A stretch of 64,000 nucleotides of DNA from Ambrosia x helenae (lineage: Eukaryota; Streptophyta; Magnoliopsida; Asterales; Asteraceae), in contig CM061224.1 of assembly GCA_030844895.1 (NCBI GenBank), forward strand, positions 71,246,567 through 71,310,566, in the 5' to 3' direction. A program made the translations under genes and the position numbers. Each line of letters begins with the position of its first letter. Position 1 is the stretch's first letter. The notes below the pieces were generated by a model. That model saw nothing but the letters and a program-made list of their open reading frames with translations. It made no database searches and was not told the origin of the DNA. Positions 20,524 through 31,652 of the stretch are shown here, one piece after another.

Positions 20524-21887
20524 TGTAACATCGCAAATTTTTCCTAATTTTTTGTATAGGTAAAATCACCACTTTATTTGTATTAAACTACTTTTGTACA
20601 AAAATAACCATGGCAAATTTATATTTATGTCAAAACATTTTATATAATCCCACAAAAATTATCCTAAATTTAAAAAACAATAAACATTCCAGAAATGATT
20701 TTTATTTCTGAAAAATCATTTATTTAATATTTTTAATCAATTTTTGCTATTTTAATCATAAATAAATCGTAATAAATTTGTTTTTCATTATTTTTGCATC
20801 AAAATTTCACATAAATTATTATTAATCATTTAGATCAGAAATATAAGTTTTTGATTCGAAATTTATAATTTTAATATTTTTAAATATTAAGTCTATAATT
20901 TTGTCAAATAATTATTAATATATAAATATTCATTAATTAAGAAATTAATTTTATAAAATTTTTTGTTACATTTGTTACGATATAATTCAATTACTTTTAG
21001 ATAATCTTGGTCAGAAAACATTTTCATTAATTATTTCTTTATTTATTCAAATTTAATCATAACCAATTATTAATCCCCAAATTAGGAACCCTAGCACATT
21101 TTAGACTAGAAAACTTAGAATTATTAAGTTTTCCTCAACACTTATTTATTACCTTGAAATAGGGTGATATTTGGATACACACAAGTCACATTTACTTATA
21201 TAACAAGGGACATCATTCTAACACAAAGGTGAGTTTACATAGCCCCTTTTTCTGTTTTACATTTTGGGGTGAAACATGTTTAAACATTTTATACACTATC
21301 ATTTACTCATTCTTACATTGTTGAAACTTGTGATTCAACTACACTATCATTTACTCATTCTATCATTTGACTATAACAAAAAGACACAGTACAATCATTA
21401 ACATTGATCAAGCCGCCTGTTTAGATTATAGCGCTATAGGTCTGACAAACCCATCCCCCGCATAAATTCAGGGATGATCGATAACAGTTACCCTTTTACT
21501 AACTTGCGAGTTAGGTCTCAGTCGACACAAGGTTTGATTGTACAAAGACGCATTGTTACATGTCGGACTCATACTCTATCATTATACAACTGTGATTGTT
21601 GTACAAACTATTGTTATCTATTATATTCGAAAACCTATGTATTCTCACCAACTTTTGTTGACCCAAAATATTTTCAAACTTAACATGTTTCAGGTTCTAC
21701 TTGCTTGAAGATTTGAGTTAATGATTGAAGATGTCTAGCTAGTACTTTTCATCTTGAGATGTACAAATTCTTAGAACAATTGTATGTAATTTAAATCATT
21801 TAATGAAATTTATTATTCACCATGAGCTACTGAACAATCCTTAATACGTGACATCCCGATGTTTCCGCCATCGGTTGGGGTGTTACA
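20524..21887 (+). repeat. LTR 2 of the gag-only array (1364 bp)
   Basis: This internal LTR is shared by the two interiors and has no target duplication at its borders. It shares several variants with LTR 3 (ATATTCGAAAA, TTTTGTTGA, CCATCGG) that LTR 1 lacks. Confidence 0.88.
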
Positions 21888-22122
21888 GATTGGTAATCTA
21901 GTCTATAACCATAGGATTATAATCAGTACTTGTTCCTTTTACTTGCAACCCTACTTGTTTCTAATCTCTATCTTCCTCCCACTTCTTATCCCTATCTTTG
22001 TCCCTACAAGAAGATTGCTCTCCATCACTGGATCTACTCTTAGACTAATAGGACAAAATCCTTAGGTTTAGCCTGAACCACCTTGAGATCTCGTCGAAGT
22101 TCGAGATTTTAATAACGAACAC

Positions 22123-22260
22123 GTGCAATCTGGAAGGGTGAACGCCTGTATTCTGAGTTTTCTGTCTAGGCTGGCATTGCGCATATATCCCAATCAGACG
22201 AGGGACCCGGATGCCTACCTGGGAATTCTCGGGATGAATGTTCACTTATAGGCTAAAGCA
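22123..22260 (+). other. conserved leader block, copy 2
   Basis: Near-identical to 18155-18292. It sits at the same distance from its LTR and is followed by the same acceptor-like TCTCTTACAG before the ATG. Confidence 0.7.
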
Positions 22261-22403
22261 TGTGTTCACTATGTTATTAGAATCTAGAATCTTTGACAAG
22301 TCAACGTTTTCATTTATTCGTTTTAATTAATGGATAAATGATTGCATTCCCTATATTACCTCATTCATGTCTCATTGAACCTTCATTGTGTCTCTTACAG
22401 ATC

Positions 22404-23623
22404 ATGCCTCCACGTCGCAGCGCTCGCCTTAACAGTGGTGACAATCATGATGAAGGAAGTAGCAATCACAACCACAACCATGACACTAAACACAACAATG
22501 GAGGTGATGCCCAACTGGCTACGATCATTTCCCAACAAATGGCGCAACAGATCGCAACCCTGGTGCCTAACTTACTGGCTCAAGTCATCCAAATGAATGG
22601 GAACGGCAGTGGAAATGGAAACGGCAGTGGAAATGGTAATGGCAACGGAAATCACAATGGGAACAGGAATGGAAACGCGAATGGTCTCCCAGTCTGCACT
22701 CTCAAACACTTTAATAACTGTAATCCTCCTAAGTTCGGTGGGGATGAAGGAGCTACTGGTCTCCTACAATGGTTCGAGGGTATTGAGAATACCTTCATTA
22801 ATAGTGAGTGTCCCGATAACTTTAAGGTCCGTTATGCTATGAGTGTTCTTCACAAACGAGCACTCACTTGGTGGAATGAAGAAAAGTGCACCCGCGGAGC
22901 TGAAGTTGCACTTGCTATGACCTGGGATCAAGTCAAGGAGATAATGAAAGCTGAGTTTTGTCCCCGTAACGAGGTTAAGAAACTGGAGGACGAGTTCCAC
23001 ACCCTTGCTCAGGATAGTGGGGAAAACCTTGCTTATAATACCCGCTTCCATGAGCTCAGTGTGTTGTTGCCCCATAAGGTCACTCCGCTACCTGTAGCCA
23101 TCGAGAAATATATCGGTGGTTTACCCATGCAGATTCAGGACACGGTATGGGGAAGGAACCCTGCTACCCTCGAAGAGGCCAAGCGTCTAGCAGCTACCTT
23201 AACTGACAATCACGTAAAGAACGGGACCTTAATTTGGAAAGACGAGAAAACAAGTATTGTAGCCGCGGTAACTACTGAGAACCAGAAGCGTAAGACCAGG
23301 GATCCTGATGCAAACCTCACTCCACAAGCTTCTAACAAGAAACCTTATACAGGAAACCTTCCATTGTGTAACACATGCAAACGACATCATCCCACTGCTT
23401 CAGCGTGTCGCTTGTGCACCAATTGTGGTAAGTATGGCCATCTGGTCAACACATGTCGCGAGACCCCAAACCCTAATACCAACCAACCAACCCTGCTCAG
23501 GCTGCTAATCTTAATCGTCCTGGTAGATACAACTATGGTCAGTGCTATGAATGTGGAGACCCAAATCACTTCCGTAACCGATGCCCTAAACTAAACCGAG
23601 ATCAAGACCCTCCAGCTACTTAA
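22404..23623 (+). CDS. gag, copy 2 (Ty3/gypsy, one frame change before the second zinc knuckle)
   Basis: A continuous frame runs from ATG 22404 to 23594 (396 codons). In order it shows a basic N-terminus (MPPRRSARLN), an Asn/His-rich segment, a Gly/Asn repeat (about residues 69-90), the retrotransposon gag core (about 95-250, with LQWFEGIENTF, ALTWWNEE and FCPRNEVKKLEDEF), and a first zinc knuckle CTNCGKYGHLVNTC at 23415-23456. The frame then loses register at a (CCAA)3 tract near 23479-23491. The second knuckle (CX2CX4HX4C, 23543-23584) and a plausible stop at 23621-23623 lie in the -1 frame. Gag builds the particle and binds element RNA through the knuckles. Both copies share the frame change, so it predates the duplication. 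It could be a fixed lesion or programmed frameshifting; no canonical slippery heptamer is seen. No pol follows. Confidence 0.9.
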
Positions 23624-23952
23624 CAGCAAGTCCCACCATTTGAAAGTTGTTTGCTTTTTATTCTATGTATTGACACTATTTGATTCAAGTAATAAATTTT
23701 AGTATTGAAATTTTTGTCTGAGAGTTGTTTATATGGTATAACCATAACACTTGAATGCATGCTTGTTTGAATGTGAACTAATTGCTATATCAATATCTAA
23801 ATCTATACAACTACAACTCATATACTATACTCGTTATACTTATAAACTTGTTTACATAAACATATTATCAATTTGCAATTTATGTGTATAATAATTGCTA
23901 CACTTAATAGAGGATAAAGTACTTACTCAACAGTTCGTTGAGTACCAAATAA

Positions 23953-24072
23953 CCTACTCAACGATTGGTAGAGGTCATCATGCCTTTTCAACAGTCGGGA
24001 GAGGCCCTACAACCTGCTCCACGACTGGTGGAGGCTATCGAACCTGCTCAACAATCGGTAGAGTCATAGAAG
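23953..24072 (+). repeat. 30 bp tandem array, copy 2
   Basis: Counterpart of 19986-20105 with only scattered differences, for example GGAGGC for GGACGC in the third unit. Confidence 0.75.
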
Positions 24073-24346
24073 GACACAAAACCCTAATGTAAGGTAAATT
24101 GGTGATTGCGGTCCGGAACGTAATCACGAATTTACAGGTACGTTAAGGTAGTGTAAAATTCTATCAAGGTTTTCGGTGAATGACCAATTGTAAACTCTAG
24201 TTACCTGGTTGTTTATCAAACTCATGCATTTTTTTTGTGAATTCCTAAAACTTAAGTTAGTGATTTGCTAGATTCTTATTCTCCCTGCGATTTCAAGACA
24301 CACCTAATCCTACCCTTAAACTCACAGATAACAAACCTCTTACCCA

Positions 24347-24733
24347 AACTTGCGAGTTAGGTCTCAGTCGACACAAGGTTTGATTGTACAAAGACGCATT
24401 GTTACATGTCGGACTCATACTCTATCATTATACAACTGTGATTGTTGTACAAACTATTGTTATCTATTATATTCGAAAACCTATGTATTCTCACCAACTT
24501 TTGTTGACCCAAAATATTTTCAAACTTAACATGTTTCAGGTTCTACTTGCTTGAAGATTTGAGTTAATGATTGAAGATGTGTAGCTAGTACTTTTCATCT
24601 TGAGATGCACAAATTCTTAGAACAATTGTATGTAATTTAAATCATTTAATGAAATTTTTTATTCACCATGAGCTACTGAACAATCCTTAATACGTGACAT
24701 CCCGATGTTTCTGCCATCGGTTGGGGTGTTACA
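24347..24733 (+). repeat. LTR 3 of the gag-only array, 5'-deleted
   Basis: Interior sequence ending ACCCAAACT joins LTR sequence starting AACTTGCGAG at 24347-24350. The four bases AACT occur at both parent sites (about 20380-20383 and 17533-17536). The deletion removed about 140 bp of interior and polypurine tract and about 980 bp of LTR. The LTR end GGGGTGTTACA is intact. Confidence 0.88.
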
Positions 24734-24738
24734 TCTTC
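24734..24738. other. target-site duplication, right copy (TCTTC)
   Basis: Matches 16549-16553 and follows the last base of LTR 3. Confidence 0.85.
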
Positions 24739-26231
24739 AATGATTCTAAGAAACTTGAAGGAAGAGTTACCTTGAAGACTAGATTCAATGCAATCAGTTG
24801 AAATATTATATTACAATAATATTACCTTGAGCAAAAAGTTGTGTTTGAAGCCTGGTTCTTTTAGTCTACATTTTGTTAGGACTTTAAACAGAGAAGATGG
24901 AGGGTTAGTTATTACTCTGCACTTCAAGTAGAAGAAGATGAAGAAGAATAAATAAAGTCTATTAATAGACGTTAGTAGGTTACTCATTATTGCCGGGATG
25001 CAAATCGTGATGTGATAGATTTTTATAATTTTAAACTATTATGATTATTAAAATTATTATTATATTTGCAACCTAGTTCCTGATCAAAGGAATTGTTTGA
25101 GGATATATTTTAGGAATTGTTTGAGAATATATTTTATGATTACAGGATCCATAACTAAACAGTTATTTGGAATGTTCCTGATCATTACAGAAGAGGAATG
25201 GTTTAAAGGTGTGTGTTGTATGTATAGAATGGTGAATTATTGTAGTGTGTTAGGTATTTGATGGAAGGGTTTGAAAAGAAATAGCACAAGTCCTTCTTTA
25301 ATGTTGTTTATAATTAAAAGGAACTAGGTTGCAAAGTAATTTCAGGTCGGCCAAACGTTTGTCAAAAGAATTTTGTACTATGCATTCTCACACAATGTCC
25401 AACAACCATGGTATTTGGACCGCTTTTGACTTAACAATGAAGGAAAGAAGTTGGACCGCTTTTAACAAAGATAATAGGAGAAAGATTAGAGCTCCAAAAG
25501 CAAGTGTGAAGATCAAGAGAAAGCAAGTTGAAGAAGAAAATGAACAGTGCTCCAACATAACTTGCACCGGCTTGAGATATGAATTTGATTAGCTTAAATC
25601 TCTCTGATCAATGGGAGGGTAAACAAAATCGCCGATCCGACTGTTTGATTTAAAAGTTGTACACGAGTAAAATCAAACTATCAAGAATCGAAAATTAGTA
25701 AATCAAATGTTCAGGCAAGAAAGTAAAATTCAGTTGTTGTCGGAGAGATATCTGTCAATGATGAAGGCAACATACTTGAAATCAATAGGAATGTGAACAA
25801 TTCCTGCTCATCATGAGGAATATCTAGCTCATCCTGGATCTTGGATTTACATTTTCCAAAGGTCTTGATGAATATCTTCATCAATCTTCTTGATCTACGC
25901 ATAAGTGTGAGAGTCAATTTTCCTATGAGGGTGACTAACAAAGAGATGGTCTTTTTGATGAATGTATTATTCACAAATACATTCATCATTTCAGCTTTTG
26001 TTTAACTATTTTAGCAACTTCCATAAGAAATCTCTATTTTCAAACATGGTCATTTGTATAGTATTAGGGGTTGGAAACTCTGAAGACCAATGACCCTCTG
26101 GCAATTTGATCGATATCATCCATTGCTATTTTCAAGGACAACACCATTAAACATCAAGTCGATACAAATTGGTGGTTATTATTTTGTTTTTAAAATTCTA
26201 TAAAAATTTTTTACAATAATCTAAAGTTTTT
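24739..26231. other. mosaic of old repeats, no recognised gene
   Basis: 25056-25200 resembles 15890-15960 (inverted) and 16250-16340, so the tandem gypsy array landed inside a pre-existing repeat block. 25485-25610 is another partial copy of the inverted-repeat family. Open frames at 25329-25592 (+, 87 codons, basic) and 25711-25989 (-, 92 codons) match nothing I know and are probably chance. Confidence 0.45.
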
Positions 26232-27609
26232 TTTAATAATAATAATACTTTTAGAACATAGTCGCGAAAAATTACATCAAGATAGTGGGTAGGCGGTCAA
26301 CAAGCTGCGCCGCCACCCCTTTCTGGACAGTAAACCCTAGCCTGCTAAAAACGAACCCCTACCCCACCCCCCGGAGTCGAGACACTGCTATGAATAACCC
26401 ATTGGACTCTGTTCAGGAAACGGATGGCTTCCGGTGCCAAGGAGCCAAAGGTATCAAATGTCAGGGGTACGAAAACGTGTTGGTTCTCCTCACAAGCTTT
26501 AGCATGCTTCTCAACTTTCTTTGCCTCTGCTTTGCGCACCGCTTGCCCTGCTACAAAACCAGTATCCCTCAAACTAACCACGGGAGATACACCTGTTAGG
26601 TTGACACTGTTGGACGTAGTGTGGATCTCCTTCTGTGGGGTCCGAGAGGAAATTCACAAGAGCCTCTTTCTTAGCTGAGATCCCAGCCCTTCTTAAAATG
26701 TCCCAAAGAGGGTCCCGGACCAAGTCATGCCTATATTTGAAGCCAGGCAACTCCTTGCAGTGAACCGCGTGTTCCCCGTATTTGTCCAAGCATGCCTTAC
26801 GGCAAATCGGACAGACTTCATCTTCATGGTACATGGGGATCACCAAACGATATTTAAGAATTGCCCTGTATTCAACCCTAGACATTGTTTGGTCAAAACC
26901 TTCGATTGGGATAACATTCAGGAAATCTTGGGCATGGGGGCATTGCAAGCATTCAATAACTGCCTTTTGGCGGGGGGGACAGATCAAAAGATTCACCCAT
27001 GCTCTGTGCGATTTTGCCAAAAAGGGCATTCGTCAAAGTTTTCTAAGGCTTTAGGGGGGGGTGTCCTTGTTAGAAAAACAGTCCATATCAAAACCTGGGA
27101 GATAGTCATTTATCCTTTTGAGGGCCTGTGCGTAGTCCAAGTCCATGTCGAAAATCCCGCTATTCCTTATGATGTGGTCTTGGAGGTTCCAAGATTGAGC
27201 TCACAATGCCACAAAAGCATACACCTCAACATCCTTTGCTGAGAGGAGCCCTAATCCTCCCAAACGCATCGGCAAAGATGCCAGTCGCCAATGTAGGTCA
27301 CCAAAGAACGGCCCCCCAGATACCACTATGTCTTCGATGGCTCCCCGCAGACCCTTGTCAAAACATGATACCGTTTCATCCATCATGACCGGTTGGCAGG
27401 TTCGCAAGCCAAAAAGAAACTTAGTGACCCCCATACAAGATCTAAGCAAGAGGAGTTCACTCTAGGGATCCCTAAGGCATGACAAAAGTTTCATAAGATC
27501 TACCGCGCGCGAGGCTCTCCGCCCTACCAATTCCTGTAAAAAGTAAGAGTGCCGACTAATAGCCCCTCCAAAAAATACCCCAAAATAAAAATTGGATTCA
27601 AAGCGCCTC
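26232..27609 (-). pseudogene. LINE (non-LTR retrotransposon) reverse transcriptase C-terminal half, decayed
   Basis: Reading the minus strand from the copia junction, the protein runs through LVGRRASRAVDLMKLL, MGVTKFLFGLRTCQPVMMDE, LASLPMRLGGLGLLSAKDVEVYAF, a zinc-type motif CPICRKACLDKYGEHAVHC, FKYRHDLVRDPLWDILRRAG, and a C-terminal region ending at VAAQLVDRLPTILM. A 3' tail of mixed (AAT)n and A follows (26220-26240). This matches plant non-LTR reverse-transcriptase-like proteins with a C-terminal zinc domain; the exact clade is uncertain. Stops occur at 27462-27464 and 27201-27203, and frame changes near the G/C run at 27050-27061 and near 26580. The N-terminal endonuclease and catalytic core are missing. 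The 5' side is cut by the copia insertion at 27615. Shorter copies of its 3' end lie at 6386-6500 and 40818-41102. Confidence 0.78.
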
Positions 27610-27614
27610 GCTTT
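27610..27614. other. target-site duplication of the copia element, left copy (GCTTT)
   Basis: Repeated at 37726-37730 immediately outside the other LTR. Confidence 0.75.
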
Positions 27615-27821
27615 TATTGTGAATATGAAACATAGAATGATAATGTTTTCGATATTGATTGATTGTATTTTACAATAAAAAGATGGTACAATTTATAAAG
27701 AAAAGCTATGACTAAAAAAGGAAATATATGAAAGTCTAACGGCTAGTTTCTTTATTGGCTCAATATCTTGAAACAAGGAAATGATGAATCAGCTAATCTT
27801 GATTTGAAGCATTTTCTAACA
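27615..27821 (-). repeat. copia 3' LTR
   Basis: Matches 37518-37725 with roughly a dozen differences. On the minus strand it begins TGTTAGAAAATGC and ends near TTCACAATA. The purine-rich CTCAACTTGAGGGGGAGTG (minus) just before it is the polypurine tract. Confidence 0.85.
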
Positions 27822-27949
27822 CTCCCCCTCAAGTTGAGTAGTGGGGTCTCCAATGCTCAGCTTGTATCTGAAATTACTGTAGAGTCTTTCATTGACGGAT
27901 TTTGTTAAGATGCTTGCTAGTTGGTATCTGACCGAACAAACTGAAGCTC

Positions 27950-28652
27950 TATAGTCCCGTTTTCTAGTTTCTCTATGATGAAGTGTCTGTCAACTTCCAC
28001 ATGTTTTGTACGGTCGTGTTGAACAGGATTTTCAGAAATTTGTATTGCAGCTTTGTTGTCGCACATTATTTTACTTGTCTCAGTTTGATGGAACCCAATC
28101 TCGGATAGAAGTTTACGTATCCATAGGACCTCTGCTAGACTTCTTGCAATGCCCCAAAACTCAGCTTCAGCGCTTGATAGGGCAACAACCTTTTGTGTTT
28201 TTGCTTCTCCAAGTGACTAAGTTCCCGCCAACTAAGGTAAAGTATCCTGATGTAGATCTTCGGTCCTTTTTATCTCCTGCCCAGTCAGCATCCGTGTAAG
28301 CCTGGAATTCTTAGATGTTTATTTTGTTGAAACAGAATCCCATGACTCGCAGTCCCTTTAAGATATCTTATGATTCTCCATACAGTATCCATGTGACTAA
28401 CTTAAGGCTGGTGCATAAACTGACTGGCCACTCCGACTGCATAAGCAATGTCAGGACGAGTGTGTGAGAGGTATATGAGTTTACCCACCAGTCGCTGATA
28501 TTGTTCTTTATCTGCCAACTTTGCTCCGTCTTCCATATATAGTTTTTGATTAGTCGTCATTGGTGTGTCCGCTGGCTTGAAGTCGACCATTCCTGTTTCA
28601 GCAAGGAGATCAAGGATGTACTTCTTTTAACATATGAAAATTCCTTGCTTAG
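27950..28652 (-). pseudogene. copia reverse transcriptase end and RNase H
   Basis: The minus strand encodes YILDLLAETGM, then MVDFKPADTPMTTNQKLYMEDGAKL, YQRLVGKLIYLSHTRPDIAYAVGVASQFMHQP, and, after a TAA, a RIIRYLKGT-like block and the RNase H segment YTDADWAGDKKDRRSTSGY. These are the standard copia thumb/connection and RNase H motifs; the RNase H cuts RNA-DNA hybrids during reverse transcription. Stops and shifts are frequent downstream of the RSTSGY block. It joins the upstream part across the solo LTR at 28658-31260. Confidence 0.85.
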
Positions 28653-28657
28653 ATCTC
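28653..28657. other. target-site duplication of solo LTR A, left copy (ATCTC)
   Basis: Repeated at 31261-31265. Confidence 0.85.
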
Positions 28658-31260
28658 TGTCACACCCTCAAATTTCCACTTGCGGAGTTTTACCGCGAGG
28701 CGCATGACAAACCAGGATCCAAGTCAACGGTCACAATAAACAACTCTATATGAAGATACATGACGTTCAAAAAGACATAGTTTTCATAATCTCAAAATCA
28801 GTAGCGGAAGCATTTAACAAGTTACAGACCATAGGCCCAAATGTACCAAGTGTTTATTACAAAACATGAACTAAGTCTAGACGCCAATGCAGACTCGTGC
28901 GCCTAGTTCCATTTGTTGCTACCTTAGCGACCTGAGAAAAACATGCCAAAAGACGTCAACATATAATGCTGGTGAGTTCACAGGTTTGTTCAATATGTTA
29001 CCAAGTGTTACCAAAACGTTACCATGTCCATACTATATCAGTGTTACCAAGTACGCTAGCTAGGCGTATGTTTTATTACTACTACGATTGGAAACCATTA
29101 CTAGACACGTTTAGCAATGTTTAGCATATGTTTAAACAGCCCGAATGTTCAGCATGACACCAATGTTCCAGTTCGAGACAACATCCACCCGCCCGGCCCT
29201 CCAAGCCGACGAGTGGGGCAGGTCACGCCCAATAGATCTATCCACATTTCCCCCGTTGTGCATCCCCGCACATTCATGGTTTCCCCCGGGACTTCCAAAG
29301 ATCGTATAGCAATACAGAGTTAAAAACCATAGTATGACATATGTTGCCAAAATAGTTTAGCGCATGTTTTCTCCCCCAAAAGTTAAAGCAGTAAAAGTGG
29401 GGCTGTGAACTCACCTTAGATAGCGTTCTTCGGTTACTAGTAAAAATGCTAAGCTCTTGATAATCCCTCTACCAGAGATCTATCAAAATGTTCACATAAG
29501 TGTTCCGACTAATAACTATAAGGTTATCTAGTCCCCGATTGTCCAGATCGTGACCAAGTACGTTTTAAAGCGTGTTTAAATGTTTAACCGACACACTAGA
29601 CCGACCCGACATCCCGTTGGTGACTCATTACCCTAACTAATCAAGTACACATAGATTACACACAAGGTTCAAGCATAAAACACTTAGTTTGTATCAAAAA
29701 TCTCATTTCTGCATCAGAACGGTCGAACCAGTCAGGTTAAATCTCTTTCGCCCGTTTTTAAGTTTCCTTCGCCCATTTTACCACGTTCGACCGTTTTGAT
29801 GTCTCCTTCGACCGTTTTACCACGTTCGCCCATACATAACCCAGGTTCGACCCTGAAATATCTCCTTCGCCCATTCGTTTGGTCGAAGGAGTCCAGGTTC
29901 GCCCCTGTTGTACAAATTTTCCTAAAAACGCTTCAAACACATTCGAAACACCTCGAAACATCATCAAACACAGCAGTCAAGTATGATTAACTTATCCCTA
30001 CAAATCCCCACCAATTTGGCCCCAAAACCAGCTTGTTTTAATATTTTCCCAAAATGGCAAAATTATGGAAATGTCACATCATGCATGAAATCTTTACCCA
30101 ATTTGGAAACTTTTCAATACCAACCTATAATCATCTACAAATACTCAGTTTATCTTATAATCGAAAACCCCAAATCATTTTATCACTAATACTTAACATG
30201 CACATGCCCTAGATTTCATAAAATCCCCAAAATACCCATAATATCATCATCTATCTAATTGTAACCCTAAACAATAATAAACCAACATCAATAGCAACCT
30301 TAGATCATGTTTCTAGCATTAGAACAGCAACAAATCATTAAACAACACATATCATTGCATAACACATATTTAACATATGTTTATTGACACAAAACCTATG
30401 TTTAATGATAGGGTTTTGGTTTAGAAAGATGTTTAAAAGGTTTTTATTGATAAAATATTCCTTATAACATATCTGGACATTTAGGGTTAGATAAAAACGG
30501 ATTAAAATGCCTTAAAAAGATTTAGGATTAAGAACACACCTTGGATTCTTGTTTAGATGTTGTAGATAGGTTAGATTATGAATAAGAAGAGCAAAAACTC
30601 CTTCCTTAGTGATTAAAATCGTTTGAGAGTGTTTTGAGACGGTTAGGATTTGTGAAATGGTGAAAAATGACAAAGTTTGGTATTTATACTATTCCACCTT
30701 CGCCCCCTTTCAGTGGTCGAAGGTAGTCTCCTTCGACCCTTCCACAGGGTCGAATGAGCCCTGTCCTGGTCGAAGGGAATTCTTTCAATTCCACATCCCA
30801 GGTTCGCCCATTTACAAAGGGTCGAACCAAAACATAATTCCACCTTCGACCACTCGAAGTGGTCGAACCAGAACCTATGTTTATCTAGTTTTCCAGTTTG
30901 TCGTGTTTAACGCATTCTAACACACCTTAACATATGAGCATGCAACCTTAGTCTATGTTTAACATATTTAAGCATGGATAATCATCTACACATCATTTAA
31001 ACACATCTATGTATATAATCCACCACACGATCCATAATCTACACATACACTTAATTAGTTTATTTAATGTCACCAACAACGGGACCTGGTACTAGTGTAT
31101 TCCCAAAATGACTCCCAATGATCCTTCAGATCATTGAACCTTGGACAATCCCAACTTGACCCGACTCAACTAACCTAGTTAAGTCCGTTTATAAACGTTT
31201 CCCGCTAAGGTAGACTTAGATGTTACTATAAGGTTTAAGCCAAATATGCCGGGTGTCACA
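28658..31260. mobile_element. solo LTR A, Ty3/gypsy type (2603 bp)
   Basis: It begins TGTCACACCCTC and ends GGGTGTCACA, with ATCTC duplicated on both sides. There is no interior sequence, primer site or second LTR, so it is the relic of LTR-LTR recombination. It shares the opening block (CTCAAATTTCCAC... then ACCGCGAGGCGC) with solo LTR B and with the LTR at 46303. Two clusters rich in TTCGACC/GGTCGAA/TTCGCCC lie at 29715-29905 and 30690-30875. Confidence 0.88.
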
Positions 31261-31265
31261 ATCTC

Positions 31266-31647
31266 AGAACCTCAATCCCAAGGAACACTTCAATCTTCCT
31301 AAGTCCTTCATCTCGAATTCACGGAACAAGTCTCCCTTTAGCGTTTTCATTTCTTCTTCATCGTTCCCTATAATAATCATATCATCAACATATATAATTA
31401 AACAAGTCACAAGTTTACCTCTTTGCTTAAGGAACAAAGTATGATCGGAGTTGCTTTGTCTGAAACCATATCCTTTCATTGCAAGTGTAAATCTGCCAAA
31501 CCAGGCTCGAGGTTATTGCTTAAGACCGTAAAGAGTCTTCTTTAATCGGCATACTTCTTGATTGTTAAAGTCATCTGTGAACCCGAGTGGGGCTTCCATA
31601 TACACCTCTTCTTTTAACCCTCCATGAAGGAAAGCATTCTTGACATC
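31266..31647 (-). pseudogene. copia reverse transcriptase, catalytic middle
   Basis: The minus strand reads DVKNAFLHGGLKEEVYMEAP, a linking segment, LKKTLYGLKQ followed by a TAA and PRAWF, then MKGYGFRQSNSDHTLFLKQRG and the YVDDMIIIGND box, the copia version of the YxDD catalytic motif. This is the palm domain that copies element RNA to DNA. A stop inside KQ*PRAWF and a shift at LGRLK break it. It is flanked by solo LTR B on its 5' side and solo LTR A on its 3' side. Confidence 0.88.
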
Positions 31648-31652
31648 AAACT
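31648..31652. other. target-site duplication of solo LTR B, left copy (AAACT)
   Basis: Repeated at 34448-34452. Confidence 0.85.

Larger units (their letters stand above)
16554..24733 (+). mobile_element. tandem LTR-gag-LTR-gag-LTR array of a gag-only Ty3/gypsy element (TR-GAG type)
   Basis: Three LTRs (16554-17919, 20524-21887 and a truncated 24347-24733) flank two nearly identical interiors (17920-20523 and 21888-24346). One 5 bp target duplication surrounds the lot, and the internal LTR has none, so this is one insertion later made tandem, most simply by unequal crossing-over between LTRs. Each interior holds a leader, a gag gene and about 0.7-0.9 kb of non-coding sequence before the polypurine tract. 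Protease, reverse transcriptase, RNase H and integrase are absent from both copies. Gag-only LTR elements are known in plants as TR-GAG. Gag type and LTR size suggest a gypsy lineage such as Tekay, but that is a guess. Confidence 0.9.

Noticed and set aside
26727..27242. 171-codon plus-strand frame
   Set aside because: Antisense to the LINE protein, whose minus-strand motifs are clear.
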